64,000 bases of DNA, from positions 1-64,000 of the forward strand of contig JAEXYA010000010.1 in assembly GCA_023451825.1 (NCBI GenBank), in the 5' to 3' direction. The DNA is from Pseudomonadota bacterium (GTDB taxonomy: Bacteria > Pseudomonadota > Alphaproteobacteria > Rhizobiales > Xanthobacteraceae). Position numbers and translations under genes: made by a program. Below are positions 7,183-13,984 of the stretch, piece by piece (the stretch's first letter is position 1; every line of letters starts with the position of its first letter). The notes under the pieces are model-generated. The model saw only the letters and a list, made by a program, of their open reading frames with translations, made no database searches and had not been told where the DNA came from.

Positions 7183-7995
7183 TCAGGATTTGTGAATGAC
7201 GACTTCCAGATATTCGCTGGGAATGATCAGTGTTTCGGAACCGCCGCGGTTCATGCGTTCCAGCACGGCGATGAGATCCGCCTCGAGCGCAGCCTGCTTG
7301 TCCGCGTCGAGTGCCGCGAAGGCTTTGTGCGTCGGGCCGTAATAGGCCTTGAAGACCTTCATCCAATGGCTCGGCGAAGCATAGCGGAAGTTGAAGATCT
7401 GCTTGGTGATGTCGATCTTGTGGTTCGGAAACAGTTCGCTCAGCCGCGCGTCGGTGCCCCAAAGCGCCGGCGACATCACGCCGGCTGGCGGCGTAACATG
7501 CTTGCCGATGGTCTTGAAGATCTGGCCGATGAAACCGTCCGGCGTCCAGTTGGCGAGGCCGATCCGACCGCCTTTGCGCACCACGCGGGACAGTTCGGAT
7601 GCGGCTTTCACCTGGTTGGGCGTGAACATCACGCCGAAGGTCGAGAGTACGATGTCGAAACTGCCATCCGCAAAGGGCAGGTTCTCCGCATCGGCCTCGC
7701 GGAAGGTGACATCCAGTCGCTCGGCCTTGGCGCGCTCTTTGCCACGCTCGAGCAGGGCGGCGACATAGTCCGTGGATGTCACTTCGGCGAACTGACGTGC
7801 CGCGGCGAGCGTGGCATTGCCGTTGCCGGCAGCGACATCGAGCACGCGGTCACCGGCGCGGATATCGACGGCGTCGCACAGGCGTTCGCCGACAAGCTGC
7901 AACGTGGTGCCCACGATCGCATAGTCGCCGGATGCCCAGGTGGCTTGCTGGCGGGTCTTGATAGCAGCGTAGTCCGGCTCAACAGGCGTGGTCAT
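7183..7995 (-). CDS. Class I SAM-dependent methyltransferase
   Basis: The product has 270 residues from the ATG at 7995. Motif I of the Rossmann fold is clear (DRVLDVAAGNGNATLAAARQ), followed by an acidic motif (TSTDYVAALLERGKERAKAE) and the post-motif regions DIVLSTFGVMF and VVRKGGRIGLANWTPDG. The layout resembles UbiE/Coq5-type small-molecule methyltransferases. The substrate is unknown. The frame stays open to 8157, but the extra N-terminal part is Arg/Ser-rich and not family-like. It is divergent from the AraC gene at 8175, with about 180 bases for both promoters. Confidence 0.9.
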   Translation of the reverse strand: MTTPVEPDYAAIKTRQQATWASGDYAIVGTTLQLVGERLCDAVDIRAGDRVLDVAAGNGNATLAAARQFAEVTSTDYVAALLERGKERAKAERLDVTFREADAENLPFADGSFDIVLSTFGVMFTPNQVKAASELSRVVRKGGRIGLANWTPDGFIGQIFKTIGKHVTPPAGVMSPALWGTDARLSELFPNHKIDITKQIFNFRYASPSHWMKVFKAYYGPTHKAFAALDADKQAALEADLIAVLERMNRGGSETLIIPSEYLEVVIHKS

Positions 7996-8174
7996 GTCAG
8001 CGTTTCCCGTGATGCGAGCGGATCGCTGTGCGCTGCGTCTTAGTGCACGCGTCGCGCTCAGGTTGTGATTTTGGCGCCCTCCGTTAGAGTAAGGCGACCT
8101 AGGGCACAATGATCGCAAGACCGGTTTCTCTGATCGAGCGTCCAAAAGTGAGCTCACGAGGCGAAGGTTCGCGA

Positions 8175-9137
8175 ATGACAGATGCGCTGTCCGATGTGTT
8201 GAGGTCGGTCCGCCTCATCGGTGGCGTCTTCGTCGATGCGCAATTCACCGCACCTTGGTGCGTGACGGCGCAAATGAGTGCGGATGAGTGCAGGCGGTTC
8301 CTGCCGGCGCCCAAGCACGTGATCTGCTATCACTATGTCAGCGAAGGCGCGATGCTGCTGTCGATCGACGACGAGCCGCCGATTGAAGTCCGTGCAGGTG
8401 AGATCGTGCTGCTGCCGGGCAATGATGTCCATCTTCTGGCCAGTCAGGCTGGACTAGCGCCGATCAACGCAGCCGACCTGATCGAGGTCACCTCCGAGAA
8501 TGAACCAAGGCGCATCGTGCATGGCGGCGGTGGCGAAGCCACGCGCCTGATTTGCGGTTTCCTCGCCAGCGACGATGCCTATAGTCCGTTGATCGCGACC
8601 TTGCCAAAGACGCTGACCCTCGATGTCAGGCAGGGCACATCCGGCGACTGGATCGAGGCGTCGCTGCGCTTTGCTGCCGCGGAGTTCGCTGCCGGCAAGC
8701 TGGCATCGTCGGGTATCATGTCCCGGCTGTCGGAACTGCTGCTGGTCGAAGCGGTCCGGCAATATTCGCTCACGCTGCGCGACGACGAAACCGGCTGGCT
8801 GCGCGGATTGCGTGATCCCGTCATCGGGCGTGCCCTGGCTCTCATCCATCGGGGCATCGGCAATCCCATGTCGGCGGAAGCGCTGGCGAAGGAAGTCGGG
8901 ATGTCGCGCAGCGCCTTCATGGATCGCTTCACCGCCATCGTCGGCAAATCGCCGATCCGCTACCAGACGGTGCTGCGCCTGCAGACGGCGAAGCTGCATC
9001 TGAAGGAAACCGGCAAGACGATCGGCCAACTCGCCTACAATGTCGGCTACGCATCGGAAGAAGCGTTCAGTCGTGCCTTCAAGCGCGAATTCGGTCTCCC
9101 GCCTGCGCGCTGGCGGGAGCAGAATTCCGGACTGTAG
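8175..9137 (+). CDS. AraC-family regulator with cupin sensor domain
   Basis: The product has 320 residues. The N-terminal half is a cupin-type sensor (ICYHYVSEGAMLLSIDDEPP, VRAGEIVLLPGNDVHLLAS), typical of the cupin branch of AraC regulators. The C-terminal HTH_18 domain has both helix-turn-helix units (LAKEVGMSRSAFMDRFTAIV, then IGQLAYNVGYASEEAFSRAF and KREFGLPPARWR). The start at 8175 has AAGG seven bases upstream. It could control the divergent methyltransferase, the downstream cupin protein, or both; this is inference from position. Confidence 0.93.
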   Translation: MTDALSDVLRSVRLIGGVFVDAQFTAPWCVTAQMSADECRRFLPAPKHVICYHYVSEGAMLLSIDDEPPIEVRAGEIVLLPGNDVHLLASQAGLAPINAADLIEVTSENEPRRIVHGGGGEATRLICGFLASDDAYSPLIATLPKTLTLDVRQGTSGDWIEASLRFAAAEFAAGKLASSGIMSRLSELLLVEAVRQYSLTLRDDETGWLRGLRDPVIGRALALIHRGIGNPMSAEALAKEVGMSRSAFMDRFTAIVGKSPIRYQTVLRLQTAKLHLKETGKTIGQLAYNVGYASEEAFSRAFKREFGLPPARWREQNSGL

Positions 9138-9265
9138 CTCCCAAAGTCCGTGGCACGTGTGCGACCTCAACCGTTCGGTTGACGCTATCCGTCATCGATT
9201 TCCGCAGTATCGGCCCGTGCGAAAACGCGCCCGCTATCTCAGCGCAGCACGGACAAGGAGAGACC

Positions 9266-9757
9266 ATGGATAGACGTGTGATCATCGCCGGCTTTGCAGC
9301 TGGCGTTGTGGCGATCATCGGCGTGGTGATGCTGAACCGGATCGGCGAGAGCCATGCCGCTGGCGACCATCACAGCACCGTTCAAGCGGATGCTCTGACA
9401 TGGGTCGCGCCGCCGGCTTACGCAAAGGGATCGCAATTCGCTGTCGTGAAAGGTGATCCGACCAAGGAGGGCATGTATGTCGTGCGCCTCAAAGTGCCGG
9501 CCGGATTTCGCATTCCCGCGCATACCCATCCCAATGATGAGAACGTCACTGTGTTATCAGGCGTGTTCCAGATCGGCACCGGCGACAGGCTCGATGACAA
9601 GAAGGTCGAGACGATCAAGGCCGGTGGCTACTCGTATGTCGCGAAAGGCATGACGCATTATGCGCTGTTTCCCGAGCACACCGTGATCCAGCTTCATGGC
9701 GTGGGTCCGCAGGGCATCACTTATGTCGATCCGTCGGACGATCCGCGGAAGAAGTAA
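9266..9757 (+). CDS. Secreted cupin-domain protein
   Basis: The product has 163 residues. An N-terminal hydrophobic segment (VIIAGFAAGVVAIIGVVML) acts as a signal or anchor. The rest is one cupin barrel with recognisable metal-ligand motifs: PAHTHPNDENVTVLSGVF (motif 1 with His-X-His and a downstream Glu) and THYALFPEHTVIQLHG (motif 2). A periplasmic enzyme or ligand-binding role is possible; substrate unknown. The start at 9266 has AAGGAGAG just upstream. It lies 128 bases after the AraC gene and may be its target. Confidence 0.85.
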   Translation: MDRRVIIAGFAAGVVAIIGVVMLNRIGESHAAGDHHSTVQADALTWVAPPAYAKGSQFAVVKGDPTKEGMYVVRLKVPAGFRIPAHTHPNDENVTVLSGVFQIGTGDRLDDKKVETIKAGGYSYVAKGMTHYALFPEHTVIQLHGVGPQGITYVDPSDDPRKK

Positions 9758-10107
9758 TGCACGAACAGAATGCGGAAGGCTCAGCATTGCGCTGGGCCTT
9801 CTCATGCCAAGAAAGCCACGCGACAAAGATTTGACATCAGCCTCGATTTGTTTCTCGCGAGCGCTATGCCGTGAGGTGATGCCGCTGCTTCGTCTTTGCC
9901 GATGCCATGACACCGCATCATCCCAGCGGGCGATGTCTTAGACCGCATCGTTGGGTAGCGGGGAAGGCGTGCATCCGAGTGGCGGCATCAGCCAGCACGC
10001 ATGTGGCTTCGGTCGCGCTGTGATCGAGGCGCACGGTTGGGCTGGGCAACGGTAGCGTGAAGAAGCGGTTGTGATATTGTAAGCAATATCAATGGCTTAG
10101 ATATCGC
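9758..10107. other. Intergenic stretch without a visible gene
   Basis: These 350 bases separate the cupin gene from tRNA-Glu. The only structure I see is an AT-rich inverted repeat, TGATATTG (10072-10079) with CAATATCA (10084-10091), which lies just past the 3' end of the tRNA on its strand and could aid 3' processing or termination. It has no U-tract. Confidence 0.4.
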
Positions 10108-10182
10108 TGGCGCTCCCTAGGGGAATCGAACCCCTGTTTCAGCCTTGAGAGGGCCGCGTCCTAACCGCTAGACGAAGGGAGC
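10108..10182 (-). tRNA. tRNA-Glu (anticodon CTC)
   Basis: On the minus strand the acceptor arm GCTCCCT pairs with AGGGAGC. The D arm is GTCTAGCGGTTAGGAC. The anticodon stem CGGCC/GGCTG encloses the loop CTCTCAA with anticodon CTC, reading GAG. The T arm is AGGGG-TTCGATT-CCCCT. A discriminator G and an encoded CCA complete the 3' end. There is no sign of an integrated element using it as an attachment site. Confidence 0.95.
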
Positions 10183-10336
10183 GTAGACGCGAGGGGATAG
10201 CCGGGAATGGGCCGGGCTGCAAGAGGTCTTGCTCCGGTTTGGTCACATCTCTGGGTCGCCCTTGTCGCAATAGGCAGGCGACGACGCGCGGTGGTAGAGC
10301 AATATCCAACGAGATAACGTCAAGGAAGGAAACGAC

Positions 10337-10741
10337 ATGAGCTACAACCAGACCGTCACCCTCGGCAACCTGTTCGATGACGGCCTCGCCACGCGTCGCG
10401 CCGTGCTCGGTGCCGCCTATGTCGACAAGTCCATGCAGTCCACCAACGACTTCATGATGGCGTTCCAGCACATCACCACCGAATGGTGCTGGGGCTATGC
10501 CTGGAATCGTCCGGGCCTCGACAGGAAAACCCGCAGCATGCTCAATCTCGCGATGCTCACCGCATTGAACCGCGCGCCGGAGATCAAGCTGCATACGCGC
10601 GGCGCCGTCAACAATGGCCTGACCGTGGACGAGATCAAGGAAGTGCTGCTGCACGCCACCGTCTATTGCGGCATCCCGGCCGGCCTCGATGCGTTCAAGG
10701 CAGCCAATGAGACGCTGAAGGAAATGGGCAAGGTCTCGTAA
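10337..10741 (+). CDS. Carboxymuconolactone decarboxylase family protein
   Basis: The product has 134 residues and matches PcaC-type proteins over its full length: HITTEWCWGYAWNRPGLDRK, then TRSMLNLAMLTALNRAPEIK, then EVLLHATVYCGIPAGLDAFK. PcaC decarboxylates gamma-carboxymuconolactone in the protocatechuate branch of the beta-ketoadipate pathway. No other pca gene is nearby, so a different substrate or an AhpD-like redox role is possible. The ATG is preceded by CAAGGAAGGAA. Thirty bases separate it from the DUF1272 gene, and the next two catabolic genes follow on the same strand. Confidence 0.92.
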   Translation: MSYNQTVTLGNLFDDGLATRRAVLGAAYVDKSMQSTNDFMMAFQHITTEWCWGYAWNRPGLDRKTRSMLNLAMLTALNRAPEIKLHTRGAVNNGLTVDEIKEVLLHATVYCGIPAGLDAFKAANETLKEMGKVS

Positions 10742-10771
10742 CGATCTATCGACCGGAAGGGGAGAGCGACC

Positions 10772-11017
10772 ATGGTGCTTGCGATCAGACCGAATTGCGA
10801 ATGCTGCGATCGCGATCTTCCCAATGGCGATCCGCAGGCGCGCATCTGCACGTTCGAATGCACGTTCTGCGCGGATTGCACCGACACACAGCTCGGCGGT
10901 CGCTGCCCGAATTGCGGCGGCGACCTCGTGCTGCGGCCGACGCGGCCGGCCGGCAAGCTGGAGCGCTTCCCGGTCTCGACAGAGCGTGTGACCAAGCCGC
11001 ATGCGGCGTGCGCCTAG
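10772..11017 (+). CDS. DUF1272 zinc-ribbon protein
   Basis: The product has 81 residues. It is dominated by paired cysteines (CECCDRDLP, ICTFECTFCADC, CPNCGGDLVLRP), a pattern that matches the small DUF1272 family and would bind one or two zinc ions. Function is unknown; the family is often found beside metabolic genes. The ATG follows GGGAGAG at good spacing. It is probably cotranscribed with the preceding decarboxylase-like gene. Confidence 0.9.
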   Translation: MVLAIRPNCECCDRDLPNGDPQARICTFECTFCADCTDTQLGGRCPNCGGDLVLRPTRPAGKLERFPVSTERVTKPHAACA

Positions 11018-11137
11018 CCCGGCGCGGATCAGCATTGCGCGGCCGGGACATGCGGCCGCAGCAAATGCGATTGCCCGTGACGGGATGAGTTGCCACACTG
11101 CGGGGCAGGGAAACGCTCACGCAGAGAACAACAAGAC

Positions 11138-12076
11138 ATGCAACTGATTGCACCGGATGCCGTTCGTAAGATCGCCATTGTCGGATCGGGCACCATTGGC
11201 GCCAGCTGGGCCGCATTGTTTCTGGCCCATGCCTATGACGTCACCGTCTATGATCCGCAGCCCTCCGCCGAGGCCGCGACACGCGACCTGATCGTCAATG
11301 CCTGGCACGGACTGGTCGCGCTCGGCGTGGCCCGCGACGAGACACCGAAGCCATGGCGCTTCTCGTCCGATCTGGCGGACGCGGTGCGTGACGCAGATTT
11401 CGTGCAGGAGAGCGGGCCTGAGCGCGCCGATATCAAGAAGACGCTCTATGCCGATCTCGAAGCGAGTTTGAAGCCGGGCGTCATCGTGGCGTCGAGCACG
11501 TCCGGCCTGGTGATGAGCGACTTGCAGGTGGGCCTCGCATCGCCCGAGCGCTTTGCCGTCGGCCATCCCTTCAATCCGCCACATCTGGTGCCATTGGTCG
11601 AGATCGTCGGCGGCAACAGGACGGCGCCCGACGTGCTGACATGGCTCGATGCCTTCTATCGCCGGGCCGGCAAGGCGCCCATTCGTCTCAACAAGGAAGT
11701 GCCCGGCCATCTCGCCAATCGCCTGCAGGCCGCGTTGTGGCGCGAGGCCGTGCATGCCGTCACCAGCGGCATCGCCAGTGTGGAAGATGTCGATACGGCC
11801 GTGTCGCAAGGGCCGGGCCTGCGCTGGGCGATCATGGGGCCGCATATGATCTTCAATCTTGCCGGCGGCGAGGGGGGCATGAAGCATTTTCTGGATCACA
11901 TCGGCCCCGCGATGGAAGACTGGTGGCGCGATCTCGGCACGCCGCAACTCGGGCCTGAGGTCAATGCCGCGCTGATCGACGGCGTGAAGGAGGAAGCCGG
12001 CGATCGCTTACGGACTGATCTCGTCCAGCAGCGCGACGCCGCGCTGATTGCGCTCATCAAGCAAAAGAACGGGTGA
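11138..12076 (+). CDS. 3-hydroxyacyl-CoA dehydrogenase family, L-carnitine dehydrogenase-like
   Basis: The product has 312 residues. An N-terminal NAD-binding Rossmann domain starts with KIAIVGSGTIGASWAALFLA, and the 3-hydroxyacid dehydrogenase fold continues with FVQESGPERADIKKTLYADL, SSTSGLVMSDLQ and the signature FAVGHPFNPPHLVPLVEIVGG. The length and pattern fit L-carnitine 3-dehydrogenase, which oxidises carnitine to 3-dehydrocarnitine. The fused C-terminal thioesterase seen in some rhizobial versions is absent. A BKACE-family gene begins five bases downstream, which is the next step of carnitine breakdown, and this context raises the likelihood. A different beta-hydroxyacid substrate remains possible. 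Confidence 0.88.
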   Translation: MQLIAPDAVRKIAIVGSGTIGASWAALFLAHAYDVTVYDPQPSAEAATRDLIVNAWHGLVALGVARDETPKPWRFSSDLADAVRDADFVQESGPERADIKKTLYADLEASLKPGVIVASSTSGLVMSDLQVGLASPERFAVGHPFNPPHLVPLVEIVGGNRTAPDVLTWLDAFYRRAGKAPIRLNKEVPGHLANRLQAALWREAVHAVTSGIASVEDVDTAVSQGPGLRWAIMGPHMIFNLAGGEGGMKHFLDHIGPAMEDWWRDLGTPQLGPEVNAALIDGVKEEAGDRLRTDLVQQRDAALIALIKQKNG

Positions 12077-12080
12077 CACC

Positions 12081-13013
12081 ATGCGCAAGAGTAACAAGGT
12101 CATCATCAGCTGCGCCGTCACCGGCTCGATTCACACGCCATCGATGTCGCCACATCTGCCGGTGACGCCACAGCAGATCGCGGATCAGGCCGTCGGCGCG
12201 GTGGAAGCGGGCGCCGCCATCGTGCATCTGCATGCGCGCGTGCCGGAAACTGGGCGACCGTCACAGGACAAGGATATCTACGCAAAATTCCTGCCGGAGA
12301 TTCGCGATCGCTGTGACGACATCATCAATATCACCACGGGTGCTGGTCTCGGCATGACCATGGACGAGCGCCTCGCGGCGGCGAATTGGGCGAAGCCCGA
12401 AATCGCATCCATGAATATGGGCTCGTTCAATTTCAACATTTCCGGGGCCGCCAGCCGGTTCAAGGAATTCCAGCACGACTGGGAGCGCCCCTATCTCGAA
12501 GGCACGACCGACTTCATCCTGTCGAACACCTTTTCGCAGATCGAGCGCGGCATGCGTGAGCTCGGCGATCACGGCACGCGGTTCGAATTCGAATGCTATG
12601 ACGTCGGTCATCTCTACAATCTCGCGCATTTCGTCGGCCGTGGCTTGGTGAAGCCGCCATTCTTCGTGCAATGCATCTTCGGCATTCTGGGCGGCATCGG
12701 GCCGGATCCTGAGAACCTCATGCATATGAAGTCGACGGCCGATCGGCTGTTCGGCAACGACTATTATCTGTCAGTGCTCGGCGCCGGCCGTCACCAGTTT
12801 CCGCTGGTCACGATGTCGGCGATCCTCGGCGGCAATGTCCGCGTGGGCCTGGAGGACAATCTCTATCTCGGCCGCGGTGAGCTCGCGACGTCGAACGCTG
12901 CGCAGGTTGCAAAGATCCGCGGTATTCTCAAGGGACTTTCTCTCGAGATTGCCACGCCCGACGAGGCGCGGCAGATGCTGCAAACAAAAGGCAAGCGCGC
13001 GGTCGGGTTTTGA
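12081..13013 (+). CDS. Beta-keto acid cleavage enzyme (BKACE, DUF849)
   Basis: The product has 310 residues and belongs to the BKACE family. These zinc enzymes transfer acetyl-CoA onto a beta-keto acid and release acetoacetate and a new acyl-CoA. The zinc-site HLHAR motif (IVHLHARVPETGRPSQD) is present, together with INITTGAGLGMTMDERLAAA, EFECYDVGHLYNLAHFVGRG and VRVGLEDNLYLGRGELATSN. Paired with the upstream dehydrogenase, the likely reaction is 3-dehydrocarnitine plus acetyl-CoA to betainyl-CoA plus acetoacetate. 3-Keto-5-aminohexanoate or other beta-keto acids are alternatives. The frame extends 11 codons further upstream, but the ATG at 12081 sits just after the previous stop. Confidence 0.92.
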   Translation: MRKSNKVIISCAVTGSIHTPSMSPHLPVTPQQIADQAVGAVEAGAAIVHLHARVPETGRPSQDKDIYAKFLPEIRDRCDDIINITTGAGLGMTMDERLAAANWAKPEIASMNMGSFNFNISGAASRFKEFQHDWERPYLEGTTDFILSNTFSQIERGMRELGDHGTRFEFECYDVGHLYNLAHFVGRGLVKPPFFVQCIFGILGGIGPDPENLMHMKSTADRLFGNDYYLSVLGAGRHQFPLVTMSAILGGNVRVGLEDNLYLGRGELATSNAAQVAKIRGILKGLSLEIATPDEARQMLQTKGKRAVGF

Positions 13014-13028
13014 CACTGCGTCTTTGCG

Positions 13029-13556
13029 TCAAGTGCGAGCGGTCGCGAAATCAGCGACGGCCACCGCGCCGATCGCCAGCAACGCGATAACGCAGGCCAG
13101 CGGAATGCCGGCGATGAAGCCGCGCAGGTGGTGCATGTAGTCCCGATAGTCAACGGGATTGTCGAAGCCCGACGCGCGCGTAAAGCGGGGGCTCCATGCG
13201 CAGACGATCAGCCAGTCGATCATGATGAGATCGACGACGCCGAAGACCATCGGGATCACGAAAGCAACAAGCCCCAGCGCAAGATAAGAGACGGACGGGT
13301 CGATGGCGCGCAGATGGAGTGCCGCGGTGATCGGAACACCGAAGAATAGCGGCACGATGGCCGCGCCATAGCGTCGCGTGAGCGTCACCTCTCGCGATGT
13401 CTTCGGCGGCATCCGTCGCCTCAGCGGTTCGGGAAAATGGTGCAGCCAGATCCGCGGCTCGTGCCACAGGCTGATGAGCACGAGGGCAGACAATATGGCG
13501 GCGAGACTGCTGCCGATGCCGATAGCATAGAGCACCAGGCTGAATTCGGTGATCAA
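13029..13556 (-). CDS. Four-helix inner-membrane protein of unknown function
   Basis: The product has about 175 residues with four hydrophobic segments (LYAIGIGSSLAAILSALVLI; AIVPLFFGVPITAAL; LALGLVAFVIPMVFGVVDLI; FIAGIPLACVIALLAIGAVA). I do not recognise the family. No ATG is available near the start. A TTG at 13556, ten bases after the stop of the upstream gene, gives a sensible N-terminus; the frame is open to 13646 but would then overlap that gene. It is the third gene of a run beginning with the TonB-dependent receptor, so a role tied to siderophore uptake is possible but unproven. Confidence 0.65.
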   Translation of the reverse strand: MITEFSLVLYAIGIGSSLAAILSALVLISLWHEPRIWLHHFPEPLRRRMPPKTSREVTLTRRYGAAIVPLFFGVPITAALHLRAIDPSVSYLALGLVAFVIPMVFGVVDLIMIDWLIVCAWSPRFTRASGFDNPVDYRDYMHHLRGFIAGIPLACVIALLAIGAVAVADFATART

Positions 13557-13566
13557 CGCGCCCCCG

Positions 13567-13980
13567 TCATTGTGCCAGCAGGTCGCGCGCGATCTCCAGC
13601 GCCTCTGCTTCGGTCGCCGCGCCGACGAACGGGAAACCAAAAGCACGCCCTTGCGCCGATGTTTCCGCGATCACCTTGGCTCGCGTGGCGGGATCGGCGA
13701 CCACATAGACATTGCCCTTGCAGAGCCGCTTGTAGTCGGCTCGGCGGATCTTGAGCCATTTGGTGGCGAGCTTCTGGTCGTCGTGGTTTTCACGTGGGTC
13801 TTTCAGGAAGCCAGCGATATCGAGCACCGCGACGAACGCCTCGTTGCGGTCGAGCGCGGCATCGAAGCCGGCGATCCAGTCGGTCATGCTGAAATGTTCG
13901 AAGCCGGGCATGCGCGCGACCACGATCGGCCATTGCCCGAAGTCGAAGAAGCGGCGAGGATTGTGCAGCGTCTCGTTCAT
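13567..13980 (-). CDS. Small cytosolic protein downstream of siderophore receptor
   Basis: The product has 137 residues, with no signal peptide or membrane segment. It looks like a compact alpha/beta domain (FEHFSMTDWIAGFDAALDRN, EAFVAVLDIAGFLKDPRENH, NVYVVADPATRAKVIAET). The alternating pattern is reminiscent of STAS/SpoIIAA-like folds, but I would not name it. Its ATG lies four bases after the stop of the TonB-dependent receptor gene, so it is almost certainly cotranscribed with it and translationally coupled. Confidence 0.75.
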   Translation of the reverse strand: MNETLHNPRRFFDFGQWPIVVARMPGFEHFSMTDWIAGFDAALDRNEAFVAVLDIAGFLKDPRENHDDQKLATKWLKIRRADYKRLCKGNVYVVADPATRAKVIAETSAQGRAFGFPFVGAATEAEALEIARDLLAQ

Positions 13981-13984
13981 CCCG

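Noticed and set aside
6775..8043. 422-codon plus-strand frame
   Set aside because: Antisense to the LuxR-type and methyltransferase genes, with no recognisable motif.
10072..10091. Rho-independent terminator of tRNA-Glu
   Set aside because: The stem is AT-rich, has no U-tract and starts 17 bases past the tRNA end; noted only as a weak hairpin.
10108..10182. tRNA-Glu as an integration site for a genomic island
   Set aside because: No integrase gene and no direct repeat of the tRNA 3' end is visible in the window.
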